A DNA stretch of 64,000 bases, from contig NZ_CAKOET010000001.1 of NCBI RefSeq assembly GCF_933208495.1, positions 279,460 through 343,459 on the forward strand, read 5' to 3'. Of this stretch, positions 1 through 8,131 are shown one piece after another. The notes below the pieces were generated by a model. It saw only the letters and a program-made list of their open reading frames with translations. It was not told where the DNA came from and did not search any database. The position numbers were made by a program, and so were the translations under genes. How positions within the stretch are numbered: the first letter of the stretch is position 1; the number at the start of each line of letters is the position of its first letter. Source of the stretch: Convivina praedatoris. Its GTDB lineage: Bacteria > Bacillota > Bacilli > Lactobacillales > Lactobacillaceae.

Positions 1-24
1 ATTAAGGGTTCAATTTAAAAATTA

Positions 25-33
25 TGGTAGAAT
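25..33 (+). promoter_or_regulatory. Extended -10 promoter of recU-ponA
   Basis: TGG followed by TAGAAT (28-33) forms an extended -10 element about 40 nt upstream of the recU start. No good -35 hexamer is visible. The same TGnTAGAAT form recurs before trmL, uppS and prsA in this window. Inference from sequence only. Confidence 0.5.
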
Positions 34-72
34 ACTAGTAATCACATTTTGAGTACAAAATTTGGAGTATGA

Positions 73-684
73 ATGATTAACTATCCGAAGGGAACTCATC
101 GGCAGGAAAAGGTTAGTAATGCGCTTACCCGTAGTCAAAAAACGCAACGCGTTTCGCTTTATAGTCGGCGGGGAATGGGGCTTGAAGATGAGATTAACCA
201 AGCTAATGACTACTATCTAGAGAATCATTTGGCCGTTATTCACAAAAAGCCTACCCCGGTGACGATTGTTGGGGTAGACTATCCCATGCGTGCTGCTGCT
301 AAAATAACTGAAGCCTACTTCCAAAAACCGTCCACAACAGATTATAATGGTGTCTATCAAGGCCGTTATATTGATTTTGATGCCAAAGAGACCAGTAATA
401 AAACCTCATTTCCACTTAAAAATCTGCACGAACATCAGATTCGCCATTTAGCAAATGTTCTATCGCAAGGCGGAATTGGTTTTATCATTATTAAGTTTAC
501 CAAGTTCAATGAAAGCTACATTTATCCGGCTAGCCGGTTGATTGCCCAATGGCAGGATAGATCACAGGCACGCTCGATTACCTATGCGGCAATCGTTGAA
601 CATAGCTATCAAATACCTACTAGTTTGAATCCCAGTCTTGATTATTTACAGGCCTTGGATTCAATGTTGTCAGATTTGACCTAG
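73..684 (+). CDS. recU: Holliday junction resolvase RecU
   Basis: RecU cleaves Holliday junctions during recombination and chromosome segregation in Firmicutes. The 203-residue product has the expected length and the conserved RecU blocks: the N-terminal basic RRGMGLEDEIN segment, the HKKPTPV block, the STTDYNG block and the catalytic core YIDFDAKET with the following TSFPL and HEHQIRHL. Start ATG at 73 follows TTGGAGTATGA, a usable ribosome binding site. The gene lies 18 nt upstream of the class A penicillin-binding protein gene, the same pairing as recU-ponA in Bacillus, so the two are probably co-transcribed from the promoter at 25-33. Confidence 0.95.
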   Translation: MINYPKGTHRQEKVSNALTRSQKTQRVSLYSRRGMGLEDEINQANDYYLENHLAVIHKKPTPVTIVGVDYPMRAAAKITEAYFQKPSTTDYNGVYQGRYIDFDAKETSNKTSFPLKNLHEHQIRHLANVLSQGGIGFIIIKFTKFNESYIYPASRLIAQWQDRSQARSITYAAIVEHSYQIPTSLNPSLDYLQALDSMLSDLT

Positions 685-702
685 TTACTAGGAGTTTTTT
701 TT

Positions 703-3024
703 ATGTCAAAGGATAATCAAGCTCAACCATCAACCCCTGAAGCTAGTTCTCAGTCCGAAAGTTCAGCCTCGCAGAAGCGAACTAAACCCAGAGGACCGGT
801 GATGCGGTTTTTCCGATGGTTAGGACTAATCATGTTGGCCTTAGTCTTATGTGCCACTGCTTTGTTTAGTTACTATCTTATTACTGCACCTAAGATTACA
901 GAATCGAGTTTGTCAGCTGAAAATGCGACCCGTATTTATGACAAAGACGACAATATCGTTTGGTCAACTGCCACTAAAAACCGTGAATATGCCAGTCAGG
1001 ATGATATCCCTGATGGTCTTAAACAAGCAATTGTTTCGATTGAAGATCGTCGTTTTTATAAGCATCATGGTGTTGATCCAATTCGTGTTGGTGGTGCCTT
1101 GGCTAGTAATTTGGCCGGCTCTTCGTTAGGAATGCAGGGTGGTTCTACTTTGACCCAACAACTTGTTAAGTTGTCAGTTTTTAGTACTTCCAGTGCAGAC
1201 CAGACACTTAAGCGTAAGACCCAAGAGATTTATTTGGCCACTCAGGTTGAAAAAAATTACACGAAGGATCAAATTTTAGATTTCTATATTAATAAGGTCT
1301 ACATGGGCCATGGAATTTACGGGATGAAGACTGCCGCTGATTATTACTACGGTAAGTCACTCAAAGAGCTGTCAACGGCCCAATTGGCACTTTTGGCTGG
1401 TATTCCACAATCACCTACTAACTACGATCCATATGCTAGTGATACGGATATCACTACAAAACGTCGGAATTTGGTACTGCAGGCAATGGTTAAGTACGGA
1501 GCCCTTAGTCAAGATGATGCTAATCAGGCCATGAATGTCTCAGTTAATGATGGTTTGCAAGATATCAGCCAAAAAGCTCAAGATACCGATGATAAGCGTA
1601 AGTTGGTTGATGGCTATGTCAGCTCAACCATTTCAGAAGCCAAAGAAATGGGCTATGATACCACTCAGGGTGGTCTAAAGATCCATACCGACATGGATTA
1701 TAAGTTGCAAAAAAAGCTTTATGAACAAGCTAACGATTCTTCTGCGATTGATTATGGTAGTAAGGATTTGCAACTGGGTGCAACCATGACTAATCCGGAT
1801 AACGGCCGCGTAATTGCCCAGATTGGTGGTCGTAACCTTAAGACCACCTTTGGTATTAATCGTGCTACCCAAACGATGCGTTCGGGTGGATCATCGGTTA
1901 AGCCTTTGGTTGATTATGGTCCAGCGATTGAGTATTTAAACTGGCCAACTTATCGGACGGTTGAAGATAAGAAGTATAAGTATCCTGGTACTGATATTTC
2001 AGTAAATGACTGGGATAATAACTTCATGGGTAACATGACGATGCGTTCGGCCCTAGCCTTGTCTCGTAATATTCCGGCCATCAAAACGCTGGATAATGTG
2101 GGGGCTAAGCGCTCATCTAAGTTCTTAACTGGCTTAGGCATCACCACAGCTAATTTGCCAGAGGGTTCGGCTGCCTTGGGTATTCCGATTTCTTCCGAAC
2201 AGGAGGCTGGCGCCTTTGGCGCCATTGCCAATGGTGGAACCTACTACAAGCCTAGTTACATTAAAGATGTTATTACTAGCGACGGTACTACCCATAAAAA
2301 TAAAGTCAACGGAAAGCAAGCAATGAAGGAAAGTACGGCCTTTATGCTAACTGACATGATGAAGGGTGTTATTAGTTATGTTGGAACTGCTTCAGAAGCT
2401 ATGATTCCTGGTCTTCATCAGGCTGGTAAATCTGGTTTGGTTGCCTATGATGAACGGGCTGGAATGCCTGATCAAGCGATTTCAGATGCTTGGTTTACTG
2501 GTTATACCCGTTCGTATGTTTTGTCAGTTTGGATGGGTTATGATCAACCTAACCAGACTGGTCATTACATTCCTTGGGATAAGCAGGACCTACCATCAAA
2601 GTACTACAAGGAAGTTATGTCTTATGCCATGCGTTATCGTAATAATACGGATTGGCATGCCCCAAGTACGGTGACTAAGACGGTACGTAACAATATCGCG
2701 GAGTATGAAGTGAAAGGCGCTAACTGGAGTAATGGTGGTTTGCCAAGTGTGGCTTCCATGAATGGAACCGGCGACTTTGATAGTGATGATAGTTCAGATA
2801 GTTCATCATATAGTACTGGTTCAAGCTATAGCACTTCTAGTTACAGTACTAGTAGCTATGCTTCTTCGCAGTATCAACGGCGGGAAGCTGAAGAGGAGCA
2901 ACCGGCAACGACTAACAATGGGGGCGATGTGGCTAGTTCTTCTTCATCGGCTAGTTCTACCCCTGCATCATCAAGTAGTAGCAGTCAGGCATCATCATCT
3001 TCAGGTGAATCTAAAAAAACTTAA
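703..3024 (+). CDS. ponA: Class A penicillin-binding protein (PBP1A), bifunctional transglycosylase/transpeptidase
   Basis: Polymerises and cross-links peptidoglycan at the outer membrane face. 773 residues: a cytoplasmic Ser/Pro-rich tail (1-35), one membrane anchor (about 38-62), a GT51 transglycosylase domain with the catalytic glutamate in IEDRRFYKHHG (about 112) and GGSTLTQQLVK, then the transpeptidase domain with SSVK (about 395), SRN (about 452) and a third motif reading KSG (about 575) where KTG is usual. The last ~85 residues are a low-complexity Ser/Tyr then Ser/Ala tail, presumably disordered in the wall. Start ATG has AGGAGTTTTTTT upstream. It ends at a hairpin terminator, closing the recU-ponA operon. 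Confidence 0.95.
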   Translation: MSKDNQAQPSTPEASSQSESSASQKRTKPRGPVMRFFRWLGLIMLALVLCATALFSYYLITAPKITESSLSAENATRIYDKDDNIVWSTATKNREYASQDDIPDGLKQAIVSIEDRRFYKHHGVDPIRVGGALASNLAGSSLGMQGGSTLTQQLVKLSVFSTSSADQTLKRKTQEIYLATQVEKNYTKDQILDFYINKVYMGHGIYGMKTAADYYYGKSLKELSTAQLALLAGIPQSPTNYDPYASDTDITTKRRNLVLQAMVKYGALSQDDANQAMNVSVNDGLQDISQKAQDTDDKRKLVDGYVSSTISEAKEMGYDTTQGGLKIHTDMDYKLQKKLYEQANDSSAIDYGSKDLQLGATMTNPDNGRVIAQIGGRNLKTTFGINRATQTMRSGGSSVKPLVDYGPAIEYLNWPTYRTVEDKKYKYPGTDISVNDWDNNFMGNMTMRSALALSRNIPAIKTLDNVGAKRSSKFLTGLGITTANLPEGSAALGIPISSEQEAGAFGAIANGGTYYKPSYIKDVITSDGTTHKNKVNGKQAMKESTAFMLTDMMKGVISYVGTASEAMIPGLHQAGKSGLVAYDERAGMPDQAISDAWFTGYTRSYVLSVWMGYDQPNQTGHYIPWDKQDLPSKYYKEVMSYAMRYRNNTDWHAPSTVTKTVRNNIAEYEVKGANWSNGGLPSVASMNGTGDFDSDDSSDSSSYSTGSSYSTSSYSTSSYASSQYQRREAEEEQPATTNNGGDVASSSSSASSTPASSSSSSQASSSSGESKKT

Positions 3025-3057
3025 AGTAAAAGCCCTGTCTTGAACGGGGCTTTTACT
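3025..3057 (+). terminator. Intrinsic terminator after ponA
   Basis: Eleven-base-pair stem AGTAAAAGCCC / GGGCTTTTACT with an 11-nt loop directly after the ponA stop codon; the T run is within the right arm. Confidence 0.75.
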
Positions 3058-3082
3058 GTAGAGTAGTCAGGAGATGAAACTG

Positions 3083-3643
3083 ATGAGAATGTGGGTCAGT
3101 GGCTACCGTAGCTATGAATTAGGTGTCTTTAAAGATAATGATCCTAAAATCCAAGTAATCCATTATGCTTTGCGGACCTTTTTCATTGAACAAATTGATT
3201 TAGGACTGGAGTGGGTTATTACCGGCGGACAGTTGGGTATTGAACAGTGGGCAATTCAAGTGGTTCAAGAATTAAAAGCAGACTATCCGGGCCTGAAAAT
3301 TGCCATGATTTTACCCTTTGCGGATTTTGGGGGTAATTGGCAGCCGGCTAAACAAGCAACACTAGCTCAATTAAAAAGCCAAGTCGATTTTTTTGGTACG
3401 GTTTCAAATCAAAAATATCAAAATCCGAGTCAACTGCAGCAATATCAAGATTTTTTGCTAGGTCATACCGATCAAGCGGCTTTAGTATACGATGCAGAAT
3501 TTGAAGGTAAAACCCAGTACGATTATCAAAAAATTTTGGCCTACCAAGCTAAACATCCGTATCCATTACAATTACTTGACATGGATAATTTGCAGGCGGC
3601 AGCTTTAGATTTACAAGAACAACGAGAAAATAATCTGGATTAA
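3083..3643 (+). CDS. ypsA: YpsA family SLOG-domain protein (UPF0398/DUF1273)
   Basis: Member of the YpsA family, linked in Firmicutes to cell division; the biochemical activity is not established, but the fold is SLOG/Rossmann-like and expected to bind a nucleotide ligand. Seen here: the N-terminal SGYRSYELGVF block, the glycine-rich VITGGQLGIEQWA segment and the DQAALVYDAEFEGKTQYDY segment near the C terminus, all typical of the family. An in-frame ATG at 3074 abuts the AGGAG at 3069-3073, so the ATG at 3083 (9 nt spacing) is the more likely start, giving 186 residues. gpsB follows downstream, the usual neighbourhood. Confidence 0.88.
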   Translation: MRMWVSGYRSYELGVFKDNDPKIQVIHYALRTFFIEQIDLGLEWVITGGQLGIEQWAIQVVQELKADYPGLKIAMILPFADFGGNWQPAKQATLAQLKSQVDFFGTVSNQKYQNPSQLQQYQDFLLGHTDQAALVYDAEFEGKTQYDYQKILAYQAKHPYPLQLLDMDNLQAAALDLQEQRENNLD

Positions 3644-3672
3644 TTGCGATTCGATTGGCTTCCTGTTAAGAT
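3644..3672 (+). promoter_or_regulatory. Probable gpsB promoter
   Basis: TTGCGA (3644-3649), 17-nt spacer, TAAGAT (3667-3672); about 30 nt before the gpsB start. Position and spacing are good, the hexamers are moderate matches. Confidence 0.55.
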
Positions 3673-3702
3673 GGTAGTAGTGAACTATAAGGAGTAATAT
3701 CT

Positions 3703-4143
3703 GTGGCTCAAGTTAAATATACCCAAAAAGATATTTATGAACGTGTCTTTAAGCAACGACGGATGGGGGTTGGTTACGATCCTCAAGATGTTGATGACTT
3801 CTTGGATGGCGTTATTAGTGATTATGGTGTTTTTAATGACCAAATCGAACAACTTCAAGGTGAAGTCACTAAGTTGCAAGATGCCTTACGGGCTGCTCAA
3901 AAGCAACTAGTGACTTACCAGAATTCTGGTCATATTTCGGCCGTAACTGCACCGCAGGAATCTGAAGTAGAGCGTCCTCGTAGCGTAGTTGCTGAAGAAA
4001 GTACGATCCAAGCTCAGCCAGAAGCTGCGGTGGTTAATTCGGTTGATACTGAATTGTTAAAGCGTGTGGCTAACTTGGAGTTAGCGGTCTTTGGTCGGGA
4101 ACGCTCCGATAAGAATCAGAGCGGTACTAATCGTAACCGTTAA
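3703..4143 (+). CDS. gpsB: Cell division regulator GpsB
   Basis: GpsB is a small membrane-associated DivIVA-family protein that docks penicillin-binding proteins and coordinates septal and peripheral wall synthesis. The N terminus (YTQKDIYERVFKQ, then GYDPQDVDDFLDGVISDY) is the DivIVA/GpsB membrane- and PBP-binding domain, followed by a coiled coil (about 45-75), a linker rich in Glu/Val and a C-terminal LLKRVANLELAVFGRE helix that matches the GpsB trimerisation segment. 146 residues, somewhat longer than Bacillus GpsB because of the linker. It starts with GTG, preceded by AAGGAG with normal spacing. Confidence 0.92.
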   Translation: MAQVKYTQKDIYERVFKQRRMGVGYDPQDVDDFLDGVISDYGVFNDQIEQLQGEVTKLQDALRAAQKQLVTYQNSGHISAVTAPQESEVERPRSVVAEESTIQAQPEAAVVNSVDTELLKRVANLELAVFGRERSDKNQSGTNRNR

Positions 4144-4150
4144 TACTCAA

Positions 4151-4543
4151 CAATTGCAGGTGCTGAGTAATTGCGCATAATATTTCTTATGTGAGGAAGG
4201 TCCATGCTCGCACATTCTGAGATGGATGTAGTGTTTGTGCTGGGATAAAAAATAAACCCAGGGGTGGTGTTCACACCATTACGGCAACTGAAAGTGCTAA
4301 GGCGTTTACGCTATGTATGAATAGGTTTGAAAGTGCTATAGAAACGAATATGCTAATGAAAGTTAGTATTTGAGACGAGGTAAACCCCACAAGCGGGCAA
4401 CCCAAACTTTGGTAGGGGCGGCTGACCTAGTGAAATGAAACGATGGTCGGTATGGTTCTGTGTGAACTTAGATAGATGATTACTGAAGGTATAAGCTCCT
4501 GACTTATACTGGAACAAAACATGGCCTATAGGCATCTGCAACA
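4151..4543 (+). ncRNA. rnpB: RNase P RNA, bacterial type B
   Basis: Catalytic RNA of RNase P, which trims tRNA 5' ends. Recognised by GAGGAAGGTCCATGCTCGCAC-like sequence near 4192-4217 (family usual GAGGAAAGTCC), the GTAAACCCC...AAACTTTGGTAGGGG core near 4380-4416, AGATAGATGATTAC, and GGAACAAAACATGGCCTATAG near the 3' end. The terminal helix P1 is formed by TTGCAGGTGCT (about 4154-4164) with the complementary segment at 4530-4541. The layout matches the Bacillus-type (type B) RNA. Ends are approximate to a few bases. Confidence 0.93.
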
Positions 4544-4545
4544 GG

Positions 4546-4569
4546 AATCCGCGTAAGCGGATTTTTTTA
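4546..4569 (+). terminator. Terminator of rnpB
   Basis: Stem AATCCGC / GCGGATT with a GTAA tetraloop (4553-4556), followed by a T run. Confidence 0.85.
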
Positions 4570-4593
4570 TTTTAAAGACGTTGATATTCTTTA

Positions 4594-4622
4594 CTGACAT
4601 AGTTTGATATTCTGGCTATAAT
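4594..4622 (+). promoter_or_regulatory. Near-consensus promoter of the amino acid transporter gene
   Basis: CTGACA (4594-4599), 17-nt spacer, TATAAT (4617-4622). This is one of the best sigma-A-type promoters in the window and lies 40 nt before the start codon. Confidence 0.8.
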
Positions 4623-4661
4623 GATGAGGTACGTATTTAATAGAGCTTTGCAGGAGTGAAT

Positions 4662-6128
4662 ATGAAAAGAATATTTAAAGGATTGACTTGGTCTCTTTTG
4701 GGATTGTTAATCATACCATTTTTTTTTAGCGCTGGAGCTTCGGTTGCGGCCGATGAAACTGATTCAACTTTAGCTAGAATTCAAAAAAAGGGTAAGTTAA
4801 CGGTTGGATTGTCAGCTGATTATGCTCCTTACGAATTTCATACTAAGATTAATGGTAAAGATGAAATTGTTGGTTTTGACGTTTCTTTGGCTCAGGCCAT
4901 TGCCGATAAACTGGGTGTTAAATTAGAAGTTGAAGATATGGGCTTTGATGCGCTCTTAGGTGCCTTAAAAACCGGTAAGATTGACATGATTGCTTCAGGA
5001 ATGTCGGCTACACCAGAACGTGAAGAACAGGTTGATTTTTCTGATGTTTACCTACGTTCGCCACAGGCAATGTTGATTTTGAAAAAAAATCAGCATAAAT
5101 ACACTACTGACTTATCAACTTTTGCGGGTACCAAGGTTGGTGCTCAGACGCAAACGACCCAAGAAGAGATTGCCAAGAGCATTAATGGCGCTAGCGTGGT
5201 TAGCTTGCAAAAGTATCCTAACTTGATTTCCCAATTAAGTCAGGGTGTTATCAGTGGAATTGTTGCTGAAAAAACGATTGCTCAAGCTTATGAGCAACAA
5301 AATAAGAACTTTAAGGTGATTTATCCAACTTATTCCGCGGATGGTAGTACCCAAAGTGCTGTAGCCTTATCCAAGGATTCTCCGGTCTTTAAAGCCAAGG
5401 TAAACGAAGTGATTCATAAGGTGACAACCGATGGTCAGTTTACTAAGTGGCAAAAGAAAGCCAATCAGCAAATGTTTGCTAATCAAAATGACAGCTATTG
5501 GCAAAAGTACGGTCATTATTTTGTGACTGGAACCGGCATTACCCTTGCTTTAGCAGTTGTGGGCGTGTTTTTGGGCGTAACTCTGGGTATTTTCTTTGCC
5601 TTGATGAAGTTGTCTTCAGTATTTGTCTTTAAAGCAATTGGTAATATCTATGTTGAGTATGTCCGGGGGACACCATTACTAGTGCAGGCCTTTATGGTTT
5701 TCTTCGGTTCTCAAGCCCTTGGCTTGAATTTATCAGCCTTTGCGGCCGGCGCCCTGTCCATGGGCTTGAATTCGGCTGCCTATGTCGCTGAAATTATTCG
5801 TTCGGGAATTACTTCGGTCGATGGGGGTCAAATGGAGGCGGCTCGTTCGCTTGGTTTGACGCATTCTAAGGCCATGCGCTTGGTAATTTTGCCACAGGCT
5901 GTCCGTAACATCCTACCGGCCTTAGGTAACGAATTCGTTTCGGTTATTAAGGAAGGTTCTGTTGTTTCGGTTATTGGTGTTGGTGAATTGATGTATGAAA
6001 CTGGTGTGGTTCAAGGCGCTTCGTTTGAGCCCTTTATCCCGCTCGTAATTGCCTCATTGATTTACTTCACTTTGACCTTTACAATTAGTCGTTGCTTAGG
6101 ATTTATAGAAAGTCGAATACACCGTTAA
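4662..6128 (+). CDS. Amino acid ABC transporter, fused substrate-binding protein and permease (GlnP-like)
   Basis: Imports a polar amino acid, probably glutamine/glutamate or a related one. The 488-residue product joins a signal/anchor segment (about 7-30), a family 3 periplasmic-binding-protein domain (about 38-265; LTVGLSADYAPYEFH, GFDVSLAQAIADKLG, GKIDMIASGMSATPER) and a polar-amino-acid permease domain (about 285-488) with the EAA loop around EAARSLGLTHSKAMRLVILPQ. Such fusions are normal in lactic acid bacteria, though some carry two binding domains; here there is one. An in-frame GTG at 4656 overlaps the AGGAG, so ATG 4662 is preferred. No ATPase gene is adjacent, so the GlnQ-type partner must be encoded elsewhere. 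Confidence 0.9.
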   Translation: MKRIFKGLTWSLLGLLIIPFFFSAGASVAADETDSTLARIQKKGKLTVGLSADYAPYEFHTKINGKDEIVGFDVSLAQAIADKLGVKLEVEDMGFDALLGALKTGKIDMIASGMSATPEREEQVDFSDVYLRSPQAMLILKKNQHKYTTDLSTFAGTKVGAQTQTTQEEIAKSINGASVVSLQKYPNLISQLSQGVISGIVAEKTIAQAYEQQNKNFKVIYPTYSADGSTQSAVALSKDSPVFKAKVNEVIHKVTTDGQFTKWQKKANQQMFANQNDSYWQKYGHYFVTGTGITLALAVVGVFLGVTLGIFFALMKLSSVFVFKAIGNIYVEYVRGTPLLVQAFMVFFGSQALGLNLSAFAAGALSMGLNSAAYVAEIIRSGITSVDGGQMEAARSLGLTHSKAMRLVILPQAVRNILPALGNEFVSVIKEGSVVSVIGVGELMYETGVVQGASFEPFIPLVIASLIYFTLTFTISRCLGFIESRIHR

Positions 6129-6162
6129 AAAAAGAGCCCTGCTAATCAGCAGGGCTCTTTTT
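6129..6162. terminator. Bidirectional terminator between transporter and lactonase 1
   Basis: Fifteen-base-pair stem AAAAAGAGCCCTGCT / AGCAGGGCTCTTTTT with loop AATC. A run on the left and T run on the right let it serve both convergent genes. Confidence 0.9.
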
Positions 6163-6170
6163 AGGTACCA

Positions 6171-7202
6171 TTAATTTTCAAAAGTTACTCGGACACCTTC
6201 GGGTAGGACAAAGTCTTTTTGCAAGAGACTTAGTTCACCAGTTTGTTCATCACGAGCATATAGGGAAAGGTTGTCTGTTTCTTGATTAGCAATCACTAGG
6301 TAGTTTTCACTAGGGTCAAGAGCCATATCCCGAGGGAAGCTTCCTTCAGTGCTGATTAATTGGATTAGTTCGATTTCAGCACCTAGATTAGTACATTCAA
6401 AGACACTAACTGAATCATGGCCGCGATTAGATGTGTAAATAAAACGACCATCGGCTGAGACTCGAATCGCAGCGGCCCCGTTATGTTCACTCCAATCATC
6501 TGGAATTGTAGAAGTGGTCATGAGATGTTCAAAAGAACTATCTTCTTGATTGTACTTTAATACACTGAGTAGACTAGAAAGCTCACCTAGTAGGTAGGCA
6601 TACTGGCCATCAGGAGAAAAACGAATATGGCGAGGACCAAAGCCAGCATCAGCCTGATAACGGTTAAGTTCAGTTAACTGGCCATCATCACTAACGTCAA
6701 AAGTAATAACTTGATCAGCACCTAAATCCACCGCGACTAAGCGATTGTCTGGTGTTAAATTACAAAAGTGAATGTGTGCTGCACTTTGCTCTGGACGTGG
6801 GCCGGAACCTTTGTTTTCAAAGCTATCGGCCAGTTGCAAACCACCATTGGCCTGAATTTTATAGACTTCAACTAGGCCACGGTGGTAATAACCGGCAAAG
6901 ACTAACTGACGAGCTTCATCCACACCGATATAAGCTGGGGCTGATCCGTCACTTAACTGGGCATCTAATTCAACCATGGGCCGTGGTGTGTTGTCTAAAG
7001 TTACGACACCACCTTGACCATCACGATTTTCAACAGCATAGACCTTATTAGCCTTAGAAAGAGCTAGATAGGTTGGATTAGTTAGTTCAAATACCAAAGT
7101 GGCATTTTGTAGTTGCTGGCTTTGAGTATCTAATTCAACCTCATAAACACCCTTTGAAGCGCGCTTAGTGTAGGTTCCAAGTAACAATTTATGAATCGAC
7201 AT
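6171..7202 (-). CDS. Lactonase family protein (6-phosphogluconolactonase-like beta-propeller), copy 1
   Basis: Predicted to hydrolyse 6-phosphogluconolactone in the oxidative pentose phosphate route, by family membership (YkgB/Pgl type seven-bladed propeller). Visible family features: the N-terminal LLLGTYTKRASKGVYEV strand, GSGPRPEQSAAHIHF, GFGPRHIRFSPDGQYAYLLGE, EHNGAAAIRVSADGRFIYTSNRGHDSVSVF and the final SEGSFPRDMALDPSENYLVIANQ blade. The open frame extends upstream to 7283, but the family-like start is the ATG at 7200-7202 (343 residues), 13 nt after AAAGGAG, a rather long spacing. A paralogue of similar length lies at 53454-54497. The physiological substrate is inferred only. Confidence 0.85.
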   Translation of the reverse strand: MSIHKLLLGTYTKRASKGVYEVELDTQSQQLQNATLVFELTNPTYLALSKANKVYAVENRDGQGGVVTLDNTPRPMVELDAQLSDGSAPAYIGVDEARQLVFAGYYHRGLVEVYKIQANGGLQLADSFENKGSGPRPEQSAAHIHFCNLTPDNRLVAVDLGADQVITFDVSDDGQLTELNRYQADAGFGPRHIRFSPDGQYAYLLGELSSLLSVLKYNQEDSSFEHLMTTSTIPDDWSEHNGAAAIRVSADGRFIYTSNRGHDSVSVFECTNLGAEIELIQLISTEGSFPRDMALDPSENYLVIANQETDNLSLYARDEQTGELSLLQKDFVLPEGVRVTFEN

Positions 7203-7245
7203 AATTAAATAATGACTCCTTTTAATAGTTATCAAATACACTAAC

Positions 7246-7294
7246 ATTATAACATAGCCTTTTTGCCCGCACTTAGGTGGCAATGTGGTAGAAT
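7246..7294. promoter_or_regulatory. Back-to-back extended -10 promoters for lactonase 1 and trmL
   Basis: On the minus strand TGTTATAAT (TATAAT = 7246-7251) precedes lactonase 1; on the plus strand TGGTAGAAT (TAGAAT = 7289-7294) precedes trmL. Neither has a strong -35, both have the TGn extension. Confidence 0.6.
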
Positions 7295-7310
7295 ACGTTT
7301 GTTATTTCCC

Positions 7311-7365
7311 TAAAAGCTGAATAGCTTTTAAGTTAGAAAAAATATTAAAATCCTATCAAAGGATT
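7311..7365 (+). other. Two small hairpins in the trmL leader
   Basis: TAAAAGCT (7311-7318) pairs with AGCTTTTA (7323-7330), and AATCCT (7349-7354) with AGGATT (7360-7365). Neither is followed by a T run, so they are not terminators. Function unknown; may simply stabilise the leader. Confidence 0.4.
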
Positions 7366-7379
7366 ATACGGAGTAGTAA

Positions 7380-7889
7380 ATGACTAATCACATTGTTTTA
7401 TTTGAACCCTTGATGCCGGCTAACACTGGTAATATTGCCCGCACAACCGCAGGAACTGATGCTGTTTTGCATTTAATTGAACCACTTGGTTTTGAATTGG
7501 ATGATAAGCACGTTAAACGGGCTGGCTTAGACTATTGGGAGCATGTTCAACTAGTTCGCCATGCTAATTTACCAGAATTTTTGGCAACTTTAAAAGCAGA
7601 CGATCAATTATTTTTAGTATCCAAATTTGCTAACCGTGATTATAGTCAGGCTGATTATCAACAGGGAGGAGATTGCTACTTCCTATTTGGTAAAGAAACC
7701 ACTGGTCTGCCAGAAGTCTTTATGCGCCAAAATCCTGACAAGGCAATTCGAATTCCACAAGATGATCAACATGTTCGTTCGTTGAATTTGTCTAATACCG
7801 TAGCGATTGTACTTTATGAAGCTTTGCGGCAGCAAGGCTTTCCGGGATTGGAAAGTAGTCATCATTACGAACAAGATAAATTAAAATAA
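7380..7889 (+). CDS. trmL: tRNA (cytidine(34)-2'-O)-methyltransferase TrmL
   Basis: SPOUT-superfamily enzyme that 2'-O-methylates the wobble base of leucine tRNAs using S-adenosylmethionine. The 169-residue protein has the family blocks: the N-terminal [29 protein letters not shown], the [14 protein letters not shown] knot region and [27 protein letters not shown], which form the trefoil-knot cofactor site. Start ATG with ACGGAGTAGTAA upstream. Single-gene transcript from the extended -10 at 7286-7294; the tRNA-Glu promoter starts just after the stop codon. Confidence 0.93.
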   Translation: MTNHIVLFEPLMPANTGNIARTTAGTDAVLHLIEPLGFELDDKHVKRAGLDYWEHVQLVRHANLPEFLATLKADDQLFLVSKFANRDYSQADYQQGGDCYFLFGKETTGLPEVFMRQNPDKAIRIPQDDQHVRSLNLSNTVAIVLYEALRQQGFPGLESSHHYEQDKLK

Positions 7890-7893
7890 TGGG

Positions 7894-7922
7894 TTGACGG
7901 CTGGCTGACTATTTGATAATAT
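7894..7922 (+). promoter_or_regulatory. tRNA-Glu promoter
   Basis: TTGACG (7894-7899), 17-nt spacer, TAATAT (7917-7922), about 40 nt before the mature tRNA 5' end. Confidence 0.7.
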
Positions 7923-7961
7923 TATCTATGTTGTTTCGGACAAGAAATAACAACTGACCAT

Positions 7962-8033
7962 GGCTCGTTGGTCAAGTGGCTAAGACGCTGCCCTTTCACG
8001 GCGGAATCGAGAGTTCGATTCTCTCACGAGCTA
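7962..8033 (+). tRNA. tRNA-Glu (anticodon UUC)
   Basis: The 72-nt sequence folds as a cloverleaf: acceptor GGCTCGT / ACGAGCT, anticodon stem-loop CTGCC-CTTTCAC-GGCGG with anticodon TTC, and T arm GAGAG-TTCGATT-CTCTC. Discriminator A at 8033; CCA is not encoded. It stands alone with its own promoter and terminator. Confidence 0.95.
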
Positions 8034-8034
8034 T

Positions 8035-8067
8035 AAAAAAGTTGCAACGTTATGTTGCAACTTTTTT
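8035..8067 (+). terminator. Terminator of tRNA-Glu
   Basis: Stem AAAAAAGTTGCAAC / GTTGCAACTTTTTT with loop GTTAT (8049-8053); strong T run. Confidence 0.92.
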
Positions 8068-8131
8068 ATTTTCTCAATTTAATAGCCTATAATACAAATG
8101 ATTTGGCAAGCTTGAAGAGGGGAGGCTTATT

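Noticed and set aside
7203..7283. 27-residue N-terminal extension of lactonase 1
   Set aside because: The region holds the promoter and binding site, and the paralogue starts at the same point as the shorter form.
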